NCBI GenBank assembly: GCA_003241485.1
Contig: QFQD01000005.1
Span: forward strand, 9,864-73,863
Length of the DNA: 64,000 nucleotides
From: Ancylobacter novellus
Lineage (GTDB): Bacteria; Pseudomonadota; Alphaproteobacteria; Rhizobiales; Xanthobacteraceae
Direction: 5' to 3'
Shown in pieces: positions 7,714 to 17,322 of this stretch (its first letter is position 1; each line of letters begins with the position of its first letter). The translations under genes were made by a program, and so were the position numbers. The notes beneath the pieces are model-generated. The model did no database searches. It saw only the letters and a list, made by a program, of their open reading frames with translations, and was not told the origin of the DNA.

Positions 7714-8522
7714 GCGGGCTGCTCCGTGCGGGCGGCGGCGAGGATGTCGAGCAGTTCCTCGCGCAGTTGCGGCGCGCCGCCAATGGCCACGTCCGCGCGG
7801 GTGAAGTCGCCGTCCTCGTTGAATGGGCCGGTCCAGCCGCCGGCCTCGCGGATCAGCAGAAGCCCGGCGAGGCAGTCCCAGGCGTGCATCTGGGGTTCAT
7901 AGTAAGCCGCGAGCCGTCCGCAGGCGACATGCGCGAGGCTGAGCGCGCCCGAGCCGCTGCGCACGAACATGCCGCCCGCGCCCAGCAGCCGCGCGATCAC
8001 CGCGGCGACATGCGCCGGGGCGACGCGGAAATTGGCGCCGATGGAGGTCAGTCCGTGCCGCAGATCGGTGCGGATGTCGACATGGATGGGCCGCCCGTTG
8101 AGGCTGGCGCCCGCGCCGGCGACGGCGGTGAAGAGCTCGTCGGCATTCGGATCGAGGATGAAGCCGGCCACGGTCCGCCCGTTCTCCACCAGCGCCAGCG
8201 CGATGCACCAGTTGCGCAGGTCGTGCACGAAGCAGCTGGTGCCGTCGATGGGGTCGAGCACCCAGAGGAATTCCGAGCGGGCGGCCGCGGCGCCGAACTC
8301 CTCGCCGAGGAAGCCGTCGCCGGGAAACGCCTCGGCGACCCGCGCACGCACGAGCTGCTCCACCTCGCGGTCGGCAATGCTGACCACATCCTGCCCGTTG
8401 GCCTTGGCCTCGACGGACAGCGTCGCCACGCGCGCGAAATAGGACAGCGCCAGCGCGGCGGCGTCGGGCAGCAGCGCGCGGGCGAGCGCGAGCCGCGCGG
8501 CAAGGGCGGGGGAAGTCGTCAC
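7710..8522 (-). CDS. Inositol monophosphatase family protein
   Basis: A 270-residue Mg-dependent phosphatase of the IMPase/FBPase/CysQ superfamily. The motif LGEEFG (near residue 70) gives the first metal ligand, WVLDPIDGTSCF gives the DPxDGT signature, and AWDCLAGLLLIREAGG gives the C-terminal WD motif. I chose the GTG at 8522 because it overlaps the LacI stop (GTGA) and has GGAG 7 bp upstream. An ATG at 8543 would add 7 residues but has no ribosome-binding site. It would dephosphorylate inositol phosphate or a similar sugar phosphate. Beside a phosphodiesterase and an importer this suggests use of glycerophosphoinositol or another phosphodiester, which is inference. Confidence 0.9.
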   Translation of the reverse strand: MTTSPALAARLALARALLPDAAALALSYFARVATLSVEAKANGQDVVSIADREVEQLVRARVAEAFPGDGFLGEEFGAAAARSEFLWVLDPIDGTSCFVHDLRNWCIALALVENGRTVAGFILDPNADELFTAVAGAGASLNGRPIHVDIRTDLRHGLTSIGANFRVAPAHVAAVIARLLGAGGMFVRSGSGALSLAHVACGRLAAYYEPQMHAWDCLAGLLLIREAGGWTGPFNEDGDFTRADVAIGGAPQLREELLDILAAARTEQPA

Positions 8523-9595
8523 GACGGGGCTCCCGAAAGACATGAAGTGGATGCGCGCTCGATATAGACCGCGTCGAGCCGTGTGGTGGAGGGGGTAGCG
8601 TCCGGCGCCAGCAGCCGGCGGTCGAGATGGGCGAGGGCGTGCGCGGCGATCTCACCCGGGTCCTGCCGGAAGGTGCTGAGGCGGTAGGCATCCCACGCCG
8701 CCTCGGGGATATCGTCGAAGCCGATGACGCGAAGGTCGCGCGGAATGGCGAGGCCGAAGCGGTGGCGCGCGCCGTCCATCACCCCGAAGGCGACGGGATC
8801 GTTGACGCAGAACACGGCCTGCGGGCGCTCCGCCCGATCGAACAGAGCGGTGGCCGCCTGCTGCCCGCCGGCATAGTCGGTGTCGGCGCCGCGCACCGCG
8901 ATGACCTCCGCACCGAGCGCGCGTGCCTCCTCGGTAAAGGCGCTCTCGCGCTCGGTGATGCTCGGCGTGCCCGAAGCCGAGCCGGCAAGGCCGAGGCGCC
9001 GCAGGCCCTGTGCATGAAACAGCCGGGCGGCGGCGCGCGCGGCGCCCTCATTGTCGATCCGCACATGGTCGCAGCCGGGCTCGGAGCGGCCAATGGAGAT
9101 GAGCGGCTGCCCGTTGCGCCGCGCCAGCTCGACGAAGGAAGAGGGCGGCGAGCCGGAGAGAATGATCGTCGCCTCGGCGCGATAGCCGAACAGCGCGGCC
9201 TGCGCCGCCTGAAGCTCCAGCTCCGAAGCGCCGGTGTTGATGAGAAAGGGCAGGTTGCCGCGCCGCAGCAGCGCGGTGGTCAGCGCCGCCACCAGATGCG
9301 CGCGGAAGCCGACCTCCGGACGCGTGGCGACGAGGCCGACCAGACGGCTGCGATGGGTGAGCAGGCCGCGCGCGAGATCGTTGACCTGATAGCCGAGCTC
9401 GGCGGCAGCCTGCATCACCCGCTCGCGGGTTTCCGGCGCGATGCTGGCGCCCGGCGTGAAAGCGCGCGAGACCGCCGAGCGCGAGACGCCGGCCAATTGC
9501 GCCACCTGTTGCGCGCTGGCGAAGCGCCGCAAATGGGCCGCCTCGTCGGAGAACTGCAACGTCGCGGGCAGGGCCTTCGGAACGGAGAGTTTCAC
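8519..9595 (-). CDS. LacI family transcriptional regulator
   Basis: A 358-residue repressor encoded inside the operon it probably controls. The helix-turn-helix ASAQQVAQLAGVSRSAVSRAF is at about residues 27-47, followed by the hinge and a periplasmic-binding-protein-like ligand domain (GLVATRPEVGFRAHLVAAL, then CVNDPVAFGVMDGARHRFG and IGFDDIPEAAWDAYRLSTFRQ). There is an unusual N-terminal extension of about 25 residues before the helix-turn-helix. Its start overlaps the upstream permease stop by 4 bp. A perfect 20-bp palindrome at 13717-13736, ahead of the first gene of the operon, is the likely operator. Confidence 0.93.
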   Translation of the reverse strand: MKLSVPKALPATLQFSDEAAHLRRFASAQQVAQLAGVSRSAVSRAFTPGASIAPETRERVMQAAAELGYQVNDLARGLLTHRSRLVGLVATRPEVGFRAHLVAALTTALLRRGNLPFLINTGASELELQAAQAALFGYRAEATIILSGSPPSSFVELARRNGQPLISIGRSEPGCDHVRIDNEGAARAAARLFHAQGLRRLGLAGSASGTPSITERESAFTEEARALGAEVIAVRGADTDYAGGQQAATALFDRAERPQAVFCVNDPVAFGVMDGARHRFGLAIPRDLRVIGFDDIPEAAWDAYRLSTFRQDPGEIAAHALAHLDRRLLAPDATPSTTRLDAVYIERASTSCLSGAPS

Positions 9596-10437
9596 TGGCC
9601 GACCTTCGACAGCACGTCGGATTTGAGAAAGCGCTCGACCACCAGCATGAAGCCGATGGAGGGGATGAGAAGCAGCAGCGCGGTGATCGAGGCGATCTGG
9701 TAATTGCCGCCGGCACCGGCGGAATAAAGCAGCAGCGGCAGCATGTTCACATCCGGCGCACCGACGAAATAGCTGCCGGTGAACTCGTCCAGCGATTCAA
9801 GGAACACGAAGATCGCGCTGGCCAGCAGGCCGGGCGCGGCCAGCGGCAGCGTCACGTCGGCAAAGGCGCGCAGGGCGGAGGCGCCGACCGAGCGCGCCGC
9901 CTGTTCCAGCTCCCGGTCGACCGCGGCAAAGGCGGCGGTGGCGATCCACACGGCATAGACGAGGCCATGCGTGACATGCACCAGCACCACGCCGGCAATC
10001 GTGCCGTTCAGGCCGATCTGGTAGAACAGCCGGGCGACGTTCACATAGACCGGCAGGTTGGGAAACGCCTGCGGGATGAGGAAGGCGACGAGGATCGCCG
10101 CCCGGAACGGCAGCTTCAGCCGGGCGAGCGCATAGCCGGCGGGAATAGCCAGCGCGAGCGAGACGAGGACGGTGAGGCACGCCACCAGCAGGCTGTTGCC
10201 GAGCGATTCCATCGCATTGCCGCGCGGCGCGAAGACCCGGCCCCAATAGCTGAAGCCGTAGTCGAGCGGCAGCGCATGGGGAAAGTACCAGCGCTCCGCC
10301 ACGGTCCACAGCAGCAGGTTGGCCAGCGGGCCGAAGATGATGAAGGCCAGCGCCCCCAGAACCAGCGCACGCGGGATCCACCACAGGTCGAGGCGCGCGG
10401 CGGCGCGGCGCGGCGTGGACAAGGCGGTGAGGCTCAT
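9592..10437 (-). CDS. ABC transporter permease (Pot/Fbp type)
   Basis: A 281-residue inner-membrane permease with about six transmembrane segments. The EAA loop, which contacts the ATPase, is ELEQAARSVGASALRAFADVTLPLAAPGLL. The N terminus carries about 20 polar residues before the first membrane segment (LVLGALAFIIFGPLANLLLW). It overlaps the first permease gene (ATGA) and the LacI gene. It pairs with the other permease of the operon to form the channel of the importer. Confidence 0.92.
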   Translation of the reverse strand: MSLTALSTPRRAAARLDLWWIPRALVLGALAFIIFGPLANLLLWTVAERWYFPHALPLDYGFSYWGRVFAPRGNAMESLGNSLLVACLTVLVSLALAIPAGYALARLKLPFRAAILVAFLIPQAFPNLPVYVNVARLFYQIGLNGTIAGVVLVHVTHGLVYAVWIATAAFAAVDRELEQAARSVGASALRAFADVTLPLAAPGLLASAIFVFLESLDEFTGSYFVGAPDVNMLPLLLYSAGAGGNYQIASITALLLLIPSIGFMLVVERFLKSDVLSKVGQ

Positions 10438-11255
10438 GCCCGCTGCCTCACGCTATGGCGCAGATAAAACACCGCCGCGCCGGCGCTGATGACCAGCGAG
10501 ACGAGGCCCAGCGCATTGGCCACGCCATAGTCGCCATAGGCGTTGATGCGGAAGGCGATGTCGGCAGTCAGCATTGTCGGGGACTGCGCGTTGATCATCA
10601 GCGGCACGGAGAGCACCGACATCATGGTGACGAAGGAAAGGACAAGGCTGACCATCAGCGTGGTCGCCACCTGCGGCACGAGGATCTCGATGAGGATGCG
10701 CAGGCGCGAGGCGCCGAGATTGCGCGCCGCCTCCAGCGTGCCGCGGTCGACCGAGGCCATGGCGCCCGCCACAAGCAGGGCGACGAAGGGTGTCTGCTTC
10801 CACACGAAGGCGATGACGATGCCGCGCCAGTCGAGGAAGCTCATCGCCTGCAGCGGGGTGATGAGGCCGGCGCCGATCAGCGCGCTGTTCATCAGCCCGT
10901 TTCTGGCGAGGAAGGTGCGCAGCACCTGCCCGACCACGATGAACGGCACGAACATGGGCCAGCGGTAGAGCCAGCGCAGCAGCGCGACGGCGCGCGGGTT
11001 CTCGCCCAGCGTGAGATAGCCGCCAATGGCGATGGCGAAGAGCCCGATCAGCGCCGTCGACAGGCTCACGATCATCATGGTGAACACGATGTCCGGCGTG
11101 TAGAGCTCGAAGGTCTTGCTGAAATTGGCGAGGCCGAACCCGTCCGCCACGACGAATGCGCCCATGACCGAGGCGGCGAGCGGCACCATGAACAGCAGCG
11201 CGATCACCGCCAGCGCGGGCAGCACGAGCAGCAGGCCGAGAAGGGGGAGGGGCAT
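10434..11255 (-). CDS. ABC transporter permease (Pot/Fbp type)
   Basis: A 273-residue permease starting MPLPLLGLLLVLPALAVIAL. The EAA loop is TLEAARNLGASRLRILIEILVPQVATTL. It resembles PotB-like permeases for polyamine, Fe(III) or phosphonate-type importers. A hairpin-forming intergenic repeat (11269-11357) separates it from the binding-protein gene upstream, and its stop overlaps the next permease start. Confidence 0.92.
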   Translation of the reverse strand: MPLPLLGLLLVLPALAVIALLFMVPLAASVMGAFVVADGFGLANFSKTFELYTPDIVFTMMIVSLSTALIGLFAIAIGGYLTLGENPRAVALLRWLYRWPMFVPFIVVGQVLRTFLARNGLMNSALIGAGLITPLQAMSFLDWRGIVIAFVWKQTPFVALLVAGAMASVDRGTLEAARNLGASRLRILIEILVPQVATTLMVSLVLSFVTMMSVLSVPLMINAQSPTMLTADIAFRINAYGDYGVANALGLVSLVISAGAAVFYLRHSVRQRA

Positions 11256-11268
11256 GGCTCTTCACTTC

Positions 11269-11357
11269 CGTCGTCCCGGACGGCCAAAGGGCCGGTCCGG
11301 GATCGTGTGCAGGTGGTGAGCGGTCCCGGCTCTGCGCCTCGCTTGGCCGGGATGACG
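11269..11357. repeat. Intergenic palindromic repeat between binding-protein and permease genes
   Basis: Outer arms CGTCGTCCCGG (11269-11279) and CCGGGATGACG (11347-11357) are inverted with one mismatch. Inside, CCCGGAC (11275-11281) pairs with GTCCGGG (11296-11302). The right half reads GGTCCCGGCTCTGCGC, a core also found in the larger repeat at 43557-43700. This has the look of a dispersed REP-like element. In this position it could stop 3' decay of the binding-protein message. Confidence 0.7.
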
Positions 11358-11371
11358 CCTGAGACGGACGC

Positions 11372-12517
11372 TCAGTTCGTCGCCTTGCGCTCATAGGCTT
11401 CGAGGATCGCGCTGTTATAGGGCGCGATGGGGAAGGGCTTGCCGTTCTTCGCAAGGTCTTCCGGGGTGATGTCGATGAACAGCTTGTCCCAGGTCGCCTT
11501 GTCGAGCTCGGGCTGGACATATTGCGCGTCGATGCCCGGATACCAGTTGAAGCGCTTCACGATGCCCTCGGCCTGCACCTTCGGGCTGGTGGCCAGCTCG
11601 ACGAACTTCTCGGCGAGTTCCTTGTTCGGGCTGTTGGCGGGAATGACGTAGTGCATGGGCTGGCCGGGCATGCCGGGCGAGGGCAGCACGAGCTTGAAGT
11701 CCGGCGGCAGGCGCCCGTCGGCCTTCCAGGAATAGAACATGTCGACCCACACTGGCCCCATGGCGATCTCGCCGCGCGAGAGCATGTCCAGCGTGCCGGC
11801 ATTGCCCGGCGTCAGCGTCGCGTTCTGGGTGAAGTCGCGCAGGCTGGCGAAGGCGGCGTCCCACTTCTTGGTCTCGGCCTCGTCGAACGGGCCGTTCATC
11901 AGCTTGGTCGCGTCGCCCTCGCCAAAGGCATAGACCCAGCCCATGACGAAGCTGACGCCGGACGCGCCGCCCTTGATGCCGTTATAGCCGAACTGCTTGG
12001 GGTGAGCCTTGGCCCATGCGGCGATCTCGGCGTAGCTCTTGGGCGGGTTCGGCACCAGCGCGGGGTTGTAGGCCAGCGCGGTCTGGCTGTTGAACATCGG
12101 CATGACATAGCCGGTGACCTTGGTGCCCAGCGCCATGTCGGCATTGGCGCGGCTCACCAGCTTGCCGGTGGAGATCTTGTCCCGGTAGGATTCGAGATAG
12201 GCGCCCTTGACCATCGGGCCGACGAACTTCTCGTGCACCACAGCGACGTCGGTGTCCCAGCTCTTGGAGCCGGCCTGCTTCTGCGCCTCGAAGCGCTCGA
12301 CGATCTTCTGCGAGCCGGCGTCGCCGGGCCCGGTGCCGACCACGCGCACCGTATTGCCGGGATACTGCTTCTCGAACAGCGGGGCGAGGTACTGGTTGAC
12401 GTAGTCGACCATGTTCTGGTCGCCGGCGGTGATGATGGTGAGTTCGGCAGCCGAAACGGGCGCGGCAAGGCCGAGGAGTACGGTCACGGAGGCGAGCGGC
12501 CTGAGGATGCGGTTCAT
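11372..12517 (-). CDS. ABC transporter extracellular substrate-binding protein, family 1
   Basis: A 381-residue binding protein with a Sec signal peptide (MNRILRPLASVTVLLGLAAPVSAA, cleavage after about residue 24). The mature protein begins ELTIITAGDQNMVDYVNQYLAPLFEKQYP and has family motifs such as FNSQTALAYNPALVPNPPKSYAEI and GEIAMGPVWVDMFYSW. A GGAAAG ribosome-binding site supports the ATG at 12517. It captures the operon's substrate in the periplasm. With a phosphodiesterase and an inositol-phosphatase-like gene in the same operon, a glycerophosphodiester is a reasonable guess, but sequence alone does not give the ligand. Confidence 0.9.
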   Translation of the reverse strand: MNRILRPLASVTVLLGLAAPVSAAELTIITAGDQNMVDYVNQYLAPLFEKQYPGNTVRVVGTGPGDAGSQKIVERFEAQKQAGSKSWDTDVAVVHEKFVGPMVKGAYLESYRDKISTGKLVSRANADMALGTKVTGYVMPMFNSQTALAYNPALVPNPPKSYAEIAAWAKAHPKQFGYNGIKGGASGVSFVMGWVYAFGEGDATKLMNGPFDEAETKKWDAAFASLRDFTQNATLTPGNAGTLDMLSRGEIAMGPVWVDMFYSWKADGRLPPDFKLVLPSPGMPGQPMHYVIPANSPNKELAEKFVELATSPKVQAEGIVKRFNWYPGIDAQYVQPELDKATWDKLFIDITPEDLAKNGKPFPIAPYNSAILEAYERKATN

Positions 12518-12542
12518 GGTGCAGCTTTCCGATGGCGAGGGG

Positions 12543-13694
<1,152 letters not shown>

Positions 13695-13716
13695 TCCATT
13701 CCCGATCCGTGCGACC

Positions 13717-13736
13717 GCTTGCACAGCTGTGCAAGC
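13717..13736. promoter_or_regulatory. Perfect 20-bp palindrome, likely LacI-family operator
   Basis: GCTTGCACAGCTGTGCAAGC is a perfect inverted repeat without spacer, 23 bp upstream of the first gene of the operon that encodes a LacI repressor. Even-length gap-free palindromes of this size are the usual operator form of the LacI family. Confidence 0.65.
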
Positions 13737-13814
13737 AGGGGCGTGGAAAGCCGTGGGTGCGGAAACGGAGGTAGCGGGCTTTCATTGCAGGCGGATGACG
13801 CCGCCTCGGGCCGC

Positions 13815-14252
13815 TCAGAACAGGGCGAGCGTGAGCGCTGCGAGCACGAGATAACGGCCGAGCTTGGCGAGGGTCACCAGCACAAGGAACACCGGCAGCG
13901 GCTCACGCAGCAGGCCGGCGACCATGGTGAGCGGATCGCCGATGATCGGCGCCCAGGCCAGCAGCAGCGACCAGCGCCCATAGCGCCGATACCAGCCCTG
14001 CGCCTGTTCCAGCCGCTCCGGCGTCACCGGGAACCAGCGCCGATCGCGAAAATGCTCGATGAAGCGCCCCAGCCACCAATTGACCAGCGAGCCCAGCACA
14101 TTGCCGGCGGTGGCGACGGCGATCAGCACCCAGGCGGGCTGGCCGCCGGCCAGCAGCATGCCGACCAGCACCGCCTCCGACTGCATCGGCAGTAAGGTCG
14201 CGGCCACAAGGGCGGAAGCGAACAGGGTGGCATAGGCGGCGAGGTCGGTCAT
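13815..14252 (-). CDS. YqaA family (DedA/VTT-like) membrane protein
   Basis: A 145-residue membrane protein of the YqaA family, a short branch of the DedA/VTT superfamily of lipid-handling proteins. It shows the segment LVAATLLPMQSEAVLVGMLLAGG, the amphipathic AGNVLGSLVNWWLGRFIEHF and the typical RRYGRWSLLLAWAPIIGDPLTMVAGLLR with its conserved proline and G-D. Four to five hydrophobic helices are visible. Role is not known in detail, but DedA relatives move undecaprenyl phosphate or other phospholipids. It stands alone, transcribed away from the bigR operon. Confidence 0.88.
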   Translation of the reverse strand: MTDLAAYATLFASALVAATLLPMQSEAVLVGMLLAGGQPAWVLIAVATAGNVLGSLVNWWLGRFIEHFRDRRWFPVTPERLEQAQGWYRRYGRWSLLLAWAPIIGDPLTMVAGLLREPLPVFLVLVTLAKLGRYLVLAALTLALF

Positions 14253-14353
14253 CGGCGCCTTATACGCGATCCGCCCGCGCCGTCAGCGGTGTCGCGTCGC
14301 GTCGGGGCGCGGGAGGGGCGGTCGGCCTAGGTAGTAATACTTGCGAATTAATG

Positions 14354-14371
14354 ATTGCAAAAAAATGCAAT
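14354..14371. promoter_or_regulatory. AT-rich inverted repeat, candidate BigR operator/promoter
   Basis: ATTGCA (14354-14359), six A residues, TGCAAT (14366-14371): a perfect inverted repeat in the only clearly AT-rich stretch of this locus (14335-14390), 57 bp before the first gene of the bigR operon. ArsR/BigR proteins bind such AT-rich palindromes over the promoter. Confidence 0.5.
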
Positions 14372-14427
14372 TGATTTATCTCTTCACGCGACAGGCACAG
14401 GCCTGCCGCGCCTCAAGGGGGGACCCC

Positions 14428-14631
14428 ATGACCCGTAACGTTGGAACCGTCGATCGCGTCGCCCGCGTCATCATCGGCCTTGCGATTCTGTCCCTGCTCT
14501 TCGTGCTGGAAGGCAATCTGCGCTGGCTCGGGCTGATCGGGCTGGTGCCGCTGCTCACCGCTGTCACGGGCAATTGCCCGCTCTACTCCATCATTGGCCT
14601 GTCGACATGCCCGCTCGCCGCGCGCAAGTGA
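14428..14631 (+). CDS. YgaP-like DUF2892 small membrane protein
   Basis: A 67-residue protein starting MTRNVGTVDRVARVIIGLAI with two transmembrane helices and the motif LTAVTGNCPLYSIIGLSTCP, which is the membrane half of YgaP-type proteins (DUF2892). The conserved NCPLY cysteine is present. The rhodanese domain of full YgaP is absent. The ATG at 14428 follows a GGGGGGA run, while an upstream in-frame ATG at 14341 would lie inside the operator. It is the first gene of a sulfur-related operon with bigR and two YeeE-type genes. Confidence 0.85.
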   Translation: MTRNVGTVDRVARVIIGLAILSLLFVLEGNLRWLGLIGLVPLLTAVTGNCPLYSIIGLSTCPLAARK

Positions 14632-14644
14632 CGGAGCGTCGTCC

Positions 14645-14983
14645 GTGACGTTGAGCGAGACGCTCTCCAGCGAGATGGCCGAGATGAAGGCGCGGGTCGA
14701 GGAGGCCTCCGCCTTCCTCAAGACGCTGTCGAACCCCGACCGGCTGCTGGTGGCCTGCGCGCTGGTGGACGGCGAGCGGGCGGTGCGCGAGCTGGAGGAC
14801 CTGCTCGGCATCCGCCAGCCGGGCCTATCGCAGCAGATCGCCGGCCTGCGCGCAGCTGGGCTGATCGTCGGGCGCAAGGAGGGCAAGCAGGTGTTCTACC
14901 GGCTCGCCGATCCGCGCGTGGAGACCTTCATCACCACCATGCACGCGCTGTTCTGCGCGCCGCAGCATGAGGCCGTGACATGA
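14645..14983 (+). CDS. bigR: ArsR family sulfide-responsive repressor, BigR-like
   Basis: A 112-residue winged-helix repressor from a GTG start with GGAG 8 bp upstream. The helix-turn-helix is VRELEDLLGIRQPGLSQQIAGLRAAGLI and the wing is GRKEGKQVFYRLAD. Cys38 (LLVACAL) and Cys104 (ALFCAPQ) are 66 residues apart, the same spacing as the redox pair Cys42/Cys108 of Xylella and Agrobacterium BigR, which forms a disulfide or polysulfide bond on exposure to sulfide and then leaves DNA. It overlaps the next gene by 4 bp. The usual ETHE1-like persulfide dioxygenase of BigR operons is not in this operon. Confidence 0.9.
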   Translation: MTLSETLSSEMAEMKARVEEASAFLKTLSNPDRLLVACALVDGERAVRELEDLLGIRQPGLSQQIAGLRAAGLIVGRKEGKQVFYRLADPRVETFITTMHALFCAPQHEAVT

Positions 14984-15408
14984 CCGAATTCACTCCGCTT
15001 GCCTCGCTCATCGGCGGCATGCTGATCGGCCTCAGCGCCGTCCTCATGCTGCTGCTGGAAGGCCGCATCGCCGGCATTAGCGGCATCGCCGCACGGGCGC
15101 TGCCGCCATGGCCCGAAGGCGTGCCGGCCGGCCGCCTCGCTTTCATCGCCGGGCTGGTGGGGGCGCCTTTTCTGGTGGCTGCCGTGACGGGCGAGCCGGT
15201 TATGCAGACCGTCTCGGCGAACTTGCTCGTGATGGTCGTCGCCGGCCTGCTGGTCGGCTTCGGCTCGGTATGGGGTTCGGGTTGCACCTCGGGCCATGGC
15301 GTATGCGGGCTGGCGCGGCTGTCGCCACGCTCGCTGGTGGCGACGGGCGTGTTCATGGCGACCGGTTTCGCCACCGTGTTCATCCTGCGTCACGTCATCG
15401 GAGCCTGA
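14980..15408 (+). CDS. YeeE/YedE family sulfur transporter subunit (PmpA-like)
   Basis: A 142-residue membrane protein of the YeeE/YedE (DUF395) family with about four hydrophobic segments and the signature GSGCTSGHGVCGLARLSPRSLVATGVFMATG, whose cysteines handle thiosulfate or sulfide-derived sulfur in characterised relatives. It is the N-terminal half of a split YeeE-type transporter, and the partner is the next gene. Its ATG overlaps the bigR stop. Confidence 0.9.
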   Translation: MTEFTPLASLIGGMLIGLSAVLMLLLEGRIAGISGIAARALPPWPEGVPAGRLAFIAGLVGAPFLVAAVTGEPVMQTVSANLLVMVVAGLLVGFGSVWGSGCTSGHGVCGLARLSPRSLVATGVFMATGFATVFILRHVIGA

Positions 15409-15411
15409 GCC

Positions 15412-15843
15412 ATGTCGATCCTCGTCAATCTCGCGCTCGGCCTGCTGTTCGGCGTCGGGCTGGTGATCTCGGGCATGAGCGACCCGGCCAAGGTGCTGAA
15501 CTTCCTGGACCTCTTCGGCACCTTCGATCCCTCGCTGGCCTTCGTCATGGGCGGGGCGGTCCTCGTCGCCTTCATCGGCTTCCGGCTGACGCTCGCGCGG
15601 CAGCGCCCCGTTCTGGCGCCGCGTTTCCAGCTGCCGACGCGGCGCGACATCGATGCGCGCCTCGTGGTCGGGCCGGCGCTGTTCGGCATTGGCTGGGGCC
15701 TCGGCGGCTTCTGCCCCGGCCCGGCCTTCACCGCGTTGGGCCTGGCTGCGCCGGGAACCCTCGCCTTCATGCCGGCCATGCTGCTGGGCATGTGGGCGGC
15801 GCGCATGCTGGCTGAACGGCCGGTTCATTCCAAACCGGCATGA
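15412..15843 (+). CDS. DUF6691/YeeE family sulfur transporter subunit (PmpB-like)
   Basis: A 143-residue membrane protein starting MSILVNLALGLLFGVGLVISGMSDPAKVLNFLD, with the conserved SGMxxPxKVLxFLD motif of PmpB-type proteins, and GLGGFCPGPAFTALGLAAPG with a single conserved cysteine near the C-terminal third. It begins 3 bp after the previous gene and completes the two-part transporter. Under BigR control it probably moves sulfide or thiosulfate sulfur across the inner membrane. Confidence 0.9.
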   Translation: MSILVNLALGLLFGVGLVISGMSDPAKVLNFLDLFGTFDPSLAFVMGGAVLVAFIGFRLTLARQRPVLAPRFQLPTRRDIDARLVVGPALFGIGWGLGGFCPGPAFTALGLAAPGTLAFMPAMLLGMWAARMLAERPVHSKPA

Positions 15844-15908
15844 TGCGATAAGATTTCATCGCTGCCCGCCGGGCGGCACCGGGCTTATGTGGCTAGGAGC
15901 CCCACAAC

Positions 15909-17312
15909 ATGAGTGGTCCGATGCCCGCCAGCGCCTTCGTCTCCCCCGATGCCATCCGCACCCTGTTCTCGACCGCCATGTCGGAGATGTACCGGCTGGA
16001 GGTTCCGCAATATGGGACGCTGATGGAGCTGGTCGCGCAGGTGAACGAGGAGGCGCGCAAGGCCGATCCGCGCCTCGACCAGCGCCTGATCGAAGGCGGC
16101 GAGGTCGAGCGGCTGCATCTGGAGCGGCACGGCGCCATCCGCCTCGGCACGGCCTTCGAGCTTGCCACCATGCGCCGGCTGTTCGCGGTGATGGGCATGG
16201 TGCCGGTCGGCTATTACGACCTTTCGGTTGCCGGCGTGCCGGTGCATTCCACCGCCTTCCGGCCGGTGGAGCCGGAATCGCTGCGGCGCAATCCGTTCCG
16301 CGTGTTCACCTCGCTTCTGCGGCTCGACCTCATCGCCGATCCGGCGCTGCGGCAGGAGGCGGCGGATATCCTCGCCCGCCGCAGCATCTACACGCCGGGC
16401 TGCCTCGCGCTGATCGACACCGCCGAGCGCCACGGCGGCCTGATCGAGGCGGAGGCCCGGCGTTTCGTGACCGAGGCGCTGGAGACGTTCCGCTGGCACA
16501 GCGAGGCGACCGTGCCGTCGCAGGTCTATCAGCGCCTGCGCGCGGCGCATCCGCTCATTGCCGACGTGGTGTGCTTCAAGGGTCCGCACATCAACCATCT
16601 CACCCCGCGCACGCTCGACATCGACGCGGTGCAGGCCCGCATGCCGGCGCACGGCATCGTGCCGAAGGCGGTGATCGAGGGGCCGGCGCCGCGCAAGGTG
16701 CCGGTTCTGCTGCGCCAGACCAGCTTCCGCGCGCTCAAGGAGGCGATCGCTTTTCCCAGCGAGAGCGGGCCGGGCCACGAGGACGGCACGCACACGGCAC
16801 GCTTCGGCGAGATCGAGCAGCGCGGCGCGGCGCTGACGCCGAAGGGGCGCGCGCTCTATGACACCTTGCTGGGGGAGGTGCGCGCCGACGTGCAGGTGAA
16901 AAGCGACGGCGAAAATGCCGCCGACTACATGGCCGCGCTCGCCCGGCATTTCGCGGCGCTGCCCGACGACGAGGACGCGCTGCGCCGCGAGGGGCTGGCC
17001 TATTTCCGCTACAGCGCGACCGACAAGCCGGGCGCGCCCGTGGGCGCGGATATCGAGACGCTGATCGCGGGAGGATTCCTCACCGCCGAGCCCATCACCT
17101 ATGAGGATTTCCTGCCCGTCAGCGCGGCCGGCATCTTCCAGTCCAATCTGGGCGACGAGAGCCAGCGTAACTTCACGGCGCGCGCCAACCGGGCGGCGTT
17201 CGAGCGCGATCTCGGCGCGGCGGTGACGGACGAGGACGCGCTCTATGCCGCGTTCGAGGCGACCTCGAAGGCGGCCGCGCTGGCGGCGCTCGGCGCGCGC
17301 GCGGCGGCGTGA
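15909..17312 (+). CDS. hglS: 2-oxoadipate dioxygenase/decarboxylase (HglS/YdcJ, DUF1338)
   Basis: A 467-residue DUF1338 enzyme. HglS uses Fe(II) and O2 to turn 2-oxoadipate into D-2-hydroxyglutarate and CO2 in lysine breakdown. Metal and substrate residues fit: His74 and Arg78 in LERHGAIR, His230 in KGPHINHLTPRTLD, and the glutamate in EIEQRG (301-306). His74/Arg78 keep the spacing of HglS His70/Arg74. AGGAG upstream supports the ATG at 15909. The aldehyde dehydrogenase and aminotransferase 1 kb downstream supply the two preceding steps, which makes the assignment firm despite the intervening LysR gene. Confidence 0.92.
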   Translation: MSGPMPASAFVSPDAIRTLFSTAMSEMYRLEVPQYGTLMELVAQVNEEARKADPRLDQRLIEGGEVERLHLERHGAIRLGTAFELATMRRLFAVMGMVPVGYYDLSVAGVPVHSTAFRPVEPESLRRNPFRVFTSLLRLDLIADPALRQEAADILARRSIYTPGCLALIDTAERHGGLIEAEARRFVTEALETFRWHSEATVPSQVYQRLRAAHPLIADVVCFKGPHINHLTPRTLDIDAVQARMPAHGIVPKAVIEGPAPRKVPVLLRQTSFRALKEAIAFPSESGPGHEDGTHTARFGEIEQRGAALTPKGRALYDTLLGEVRADVQVKSDGENAADYMAALARHFAALPDDEDALRREGLAYFRYSATDKPGAPVGADIETLIAGGFLTAEPITYEDFLPVSAAGIFQSNLGDESQRNFTARANRAAFERDLGAAVTDEDALYAAFEATSKAAALAALGARAAA

Positions 17313-17322
17313 CGCCTCGCGC

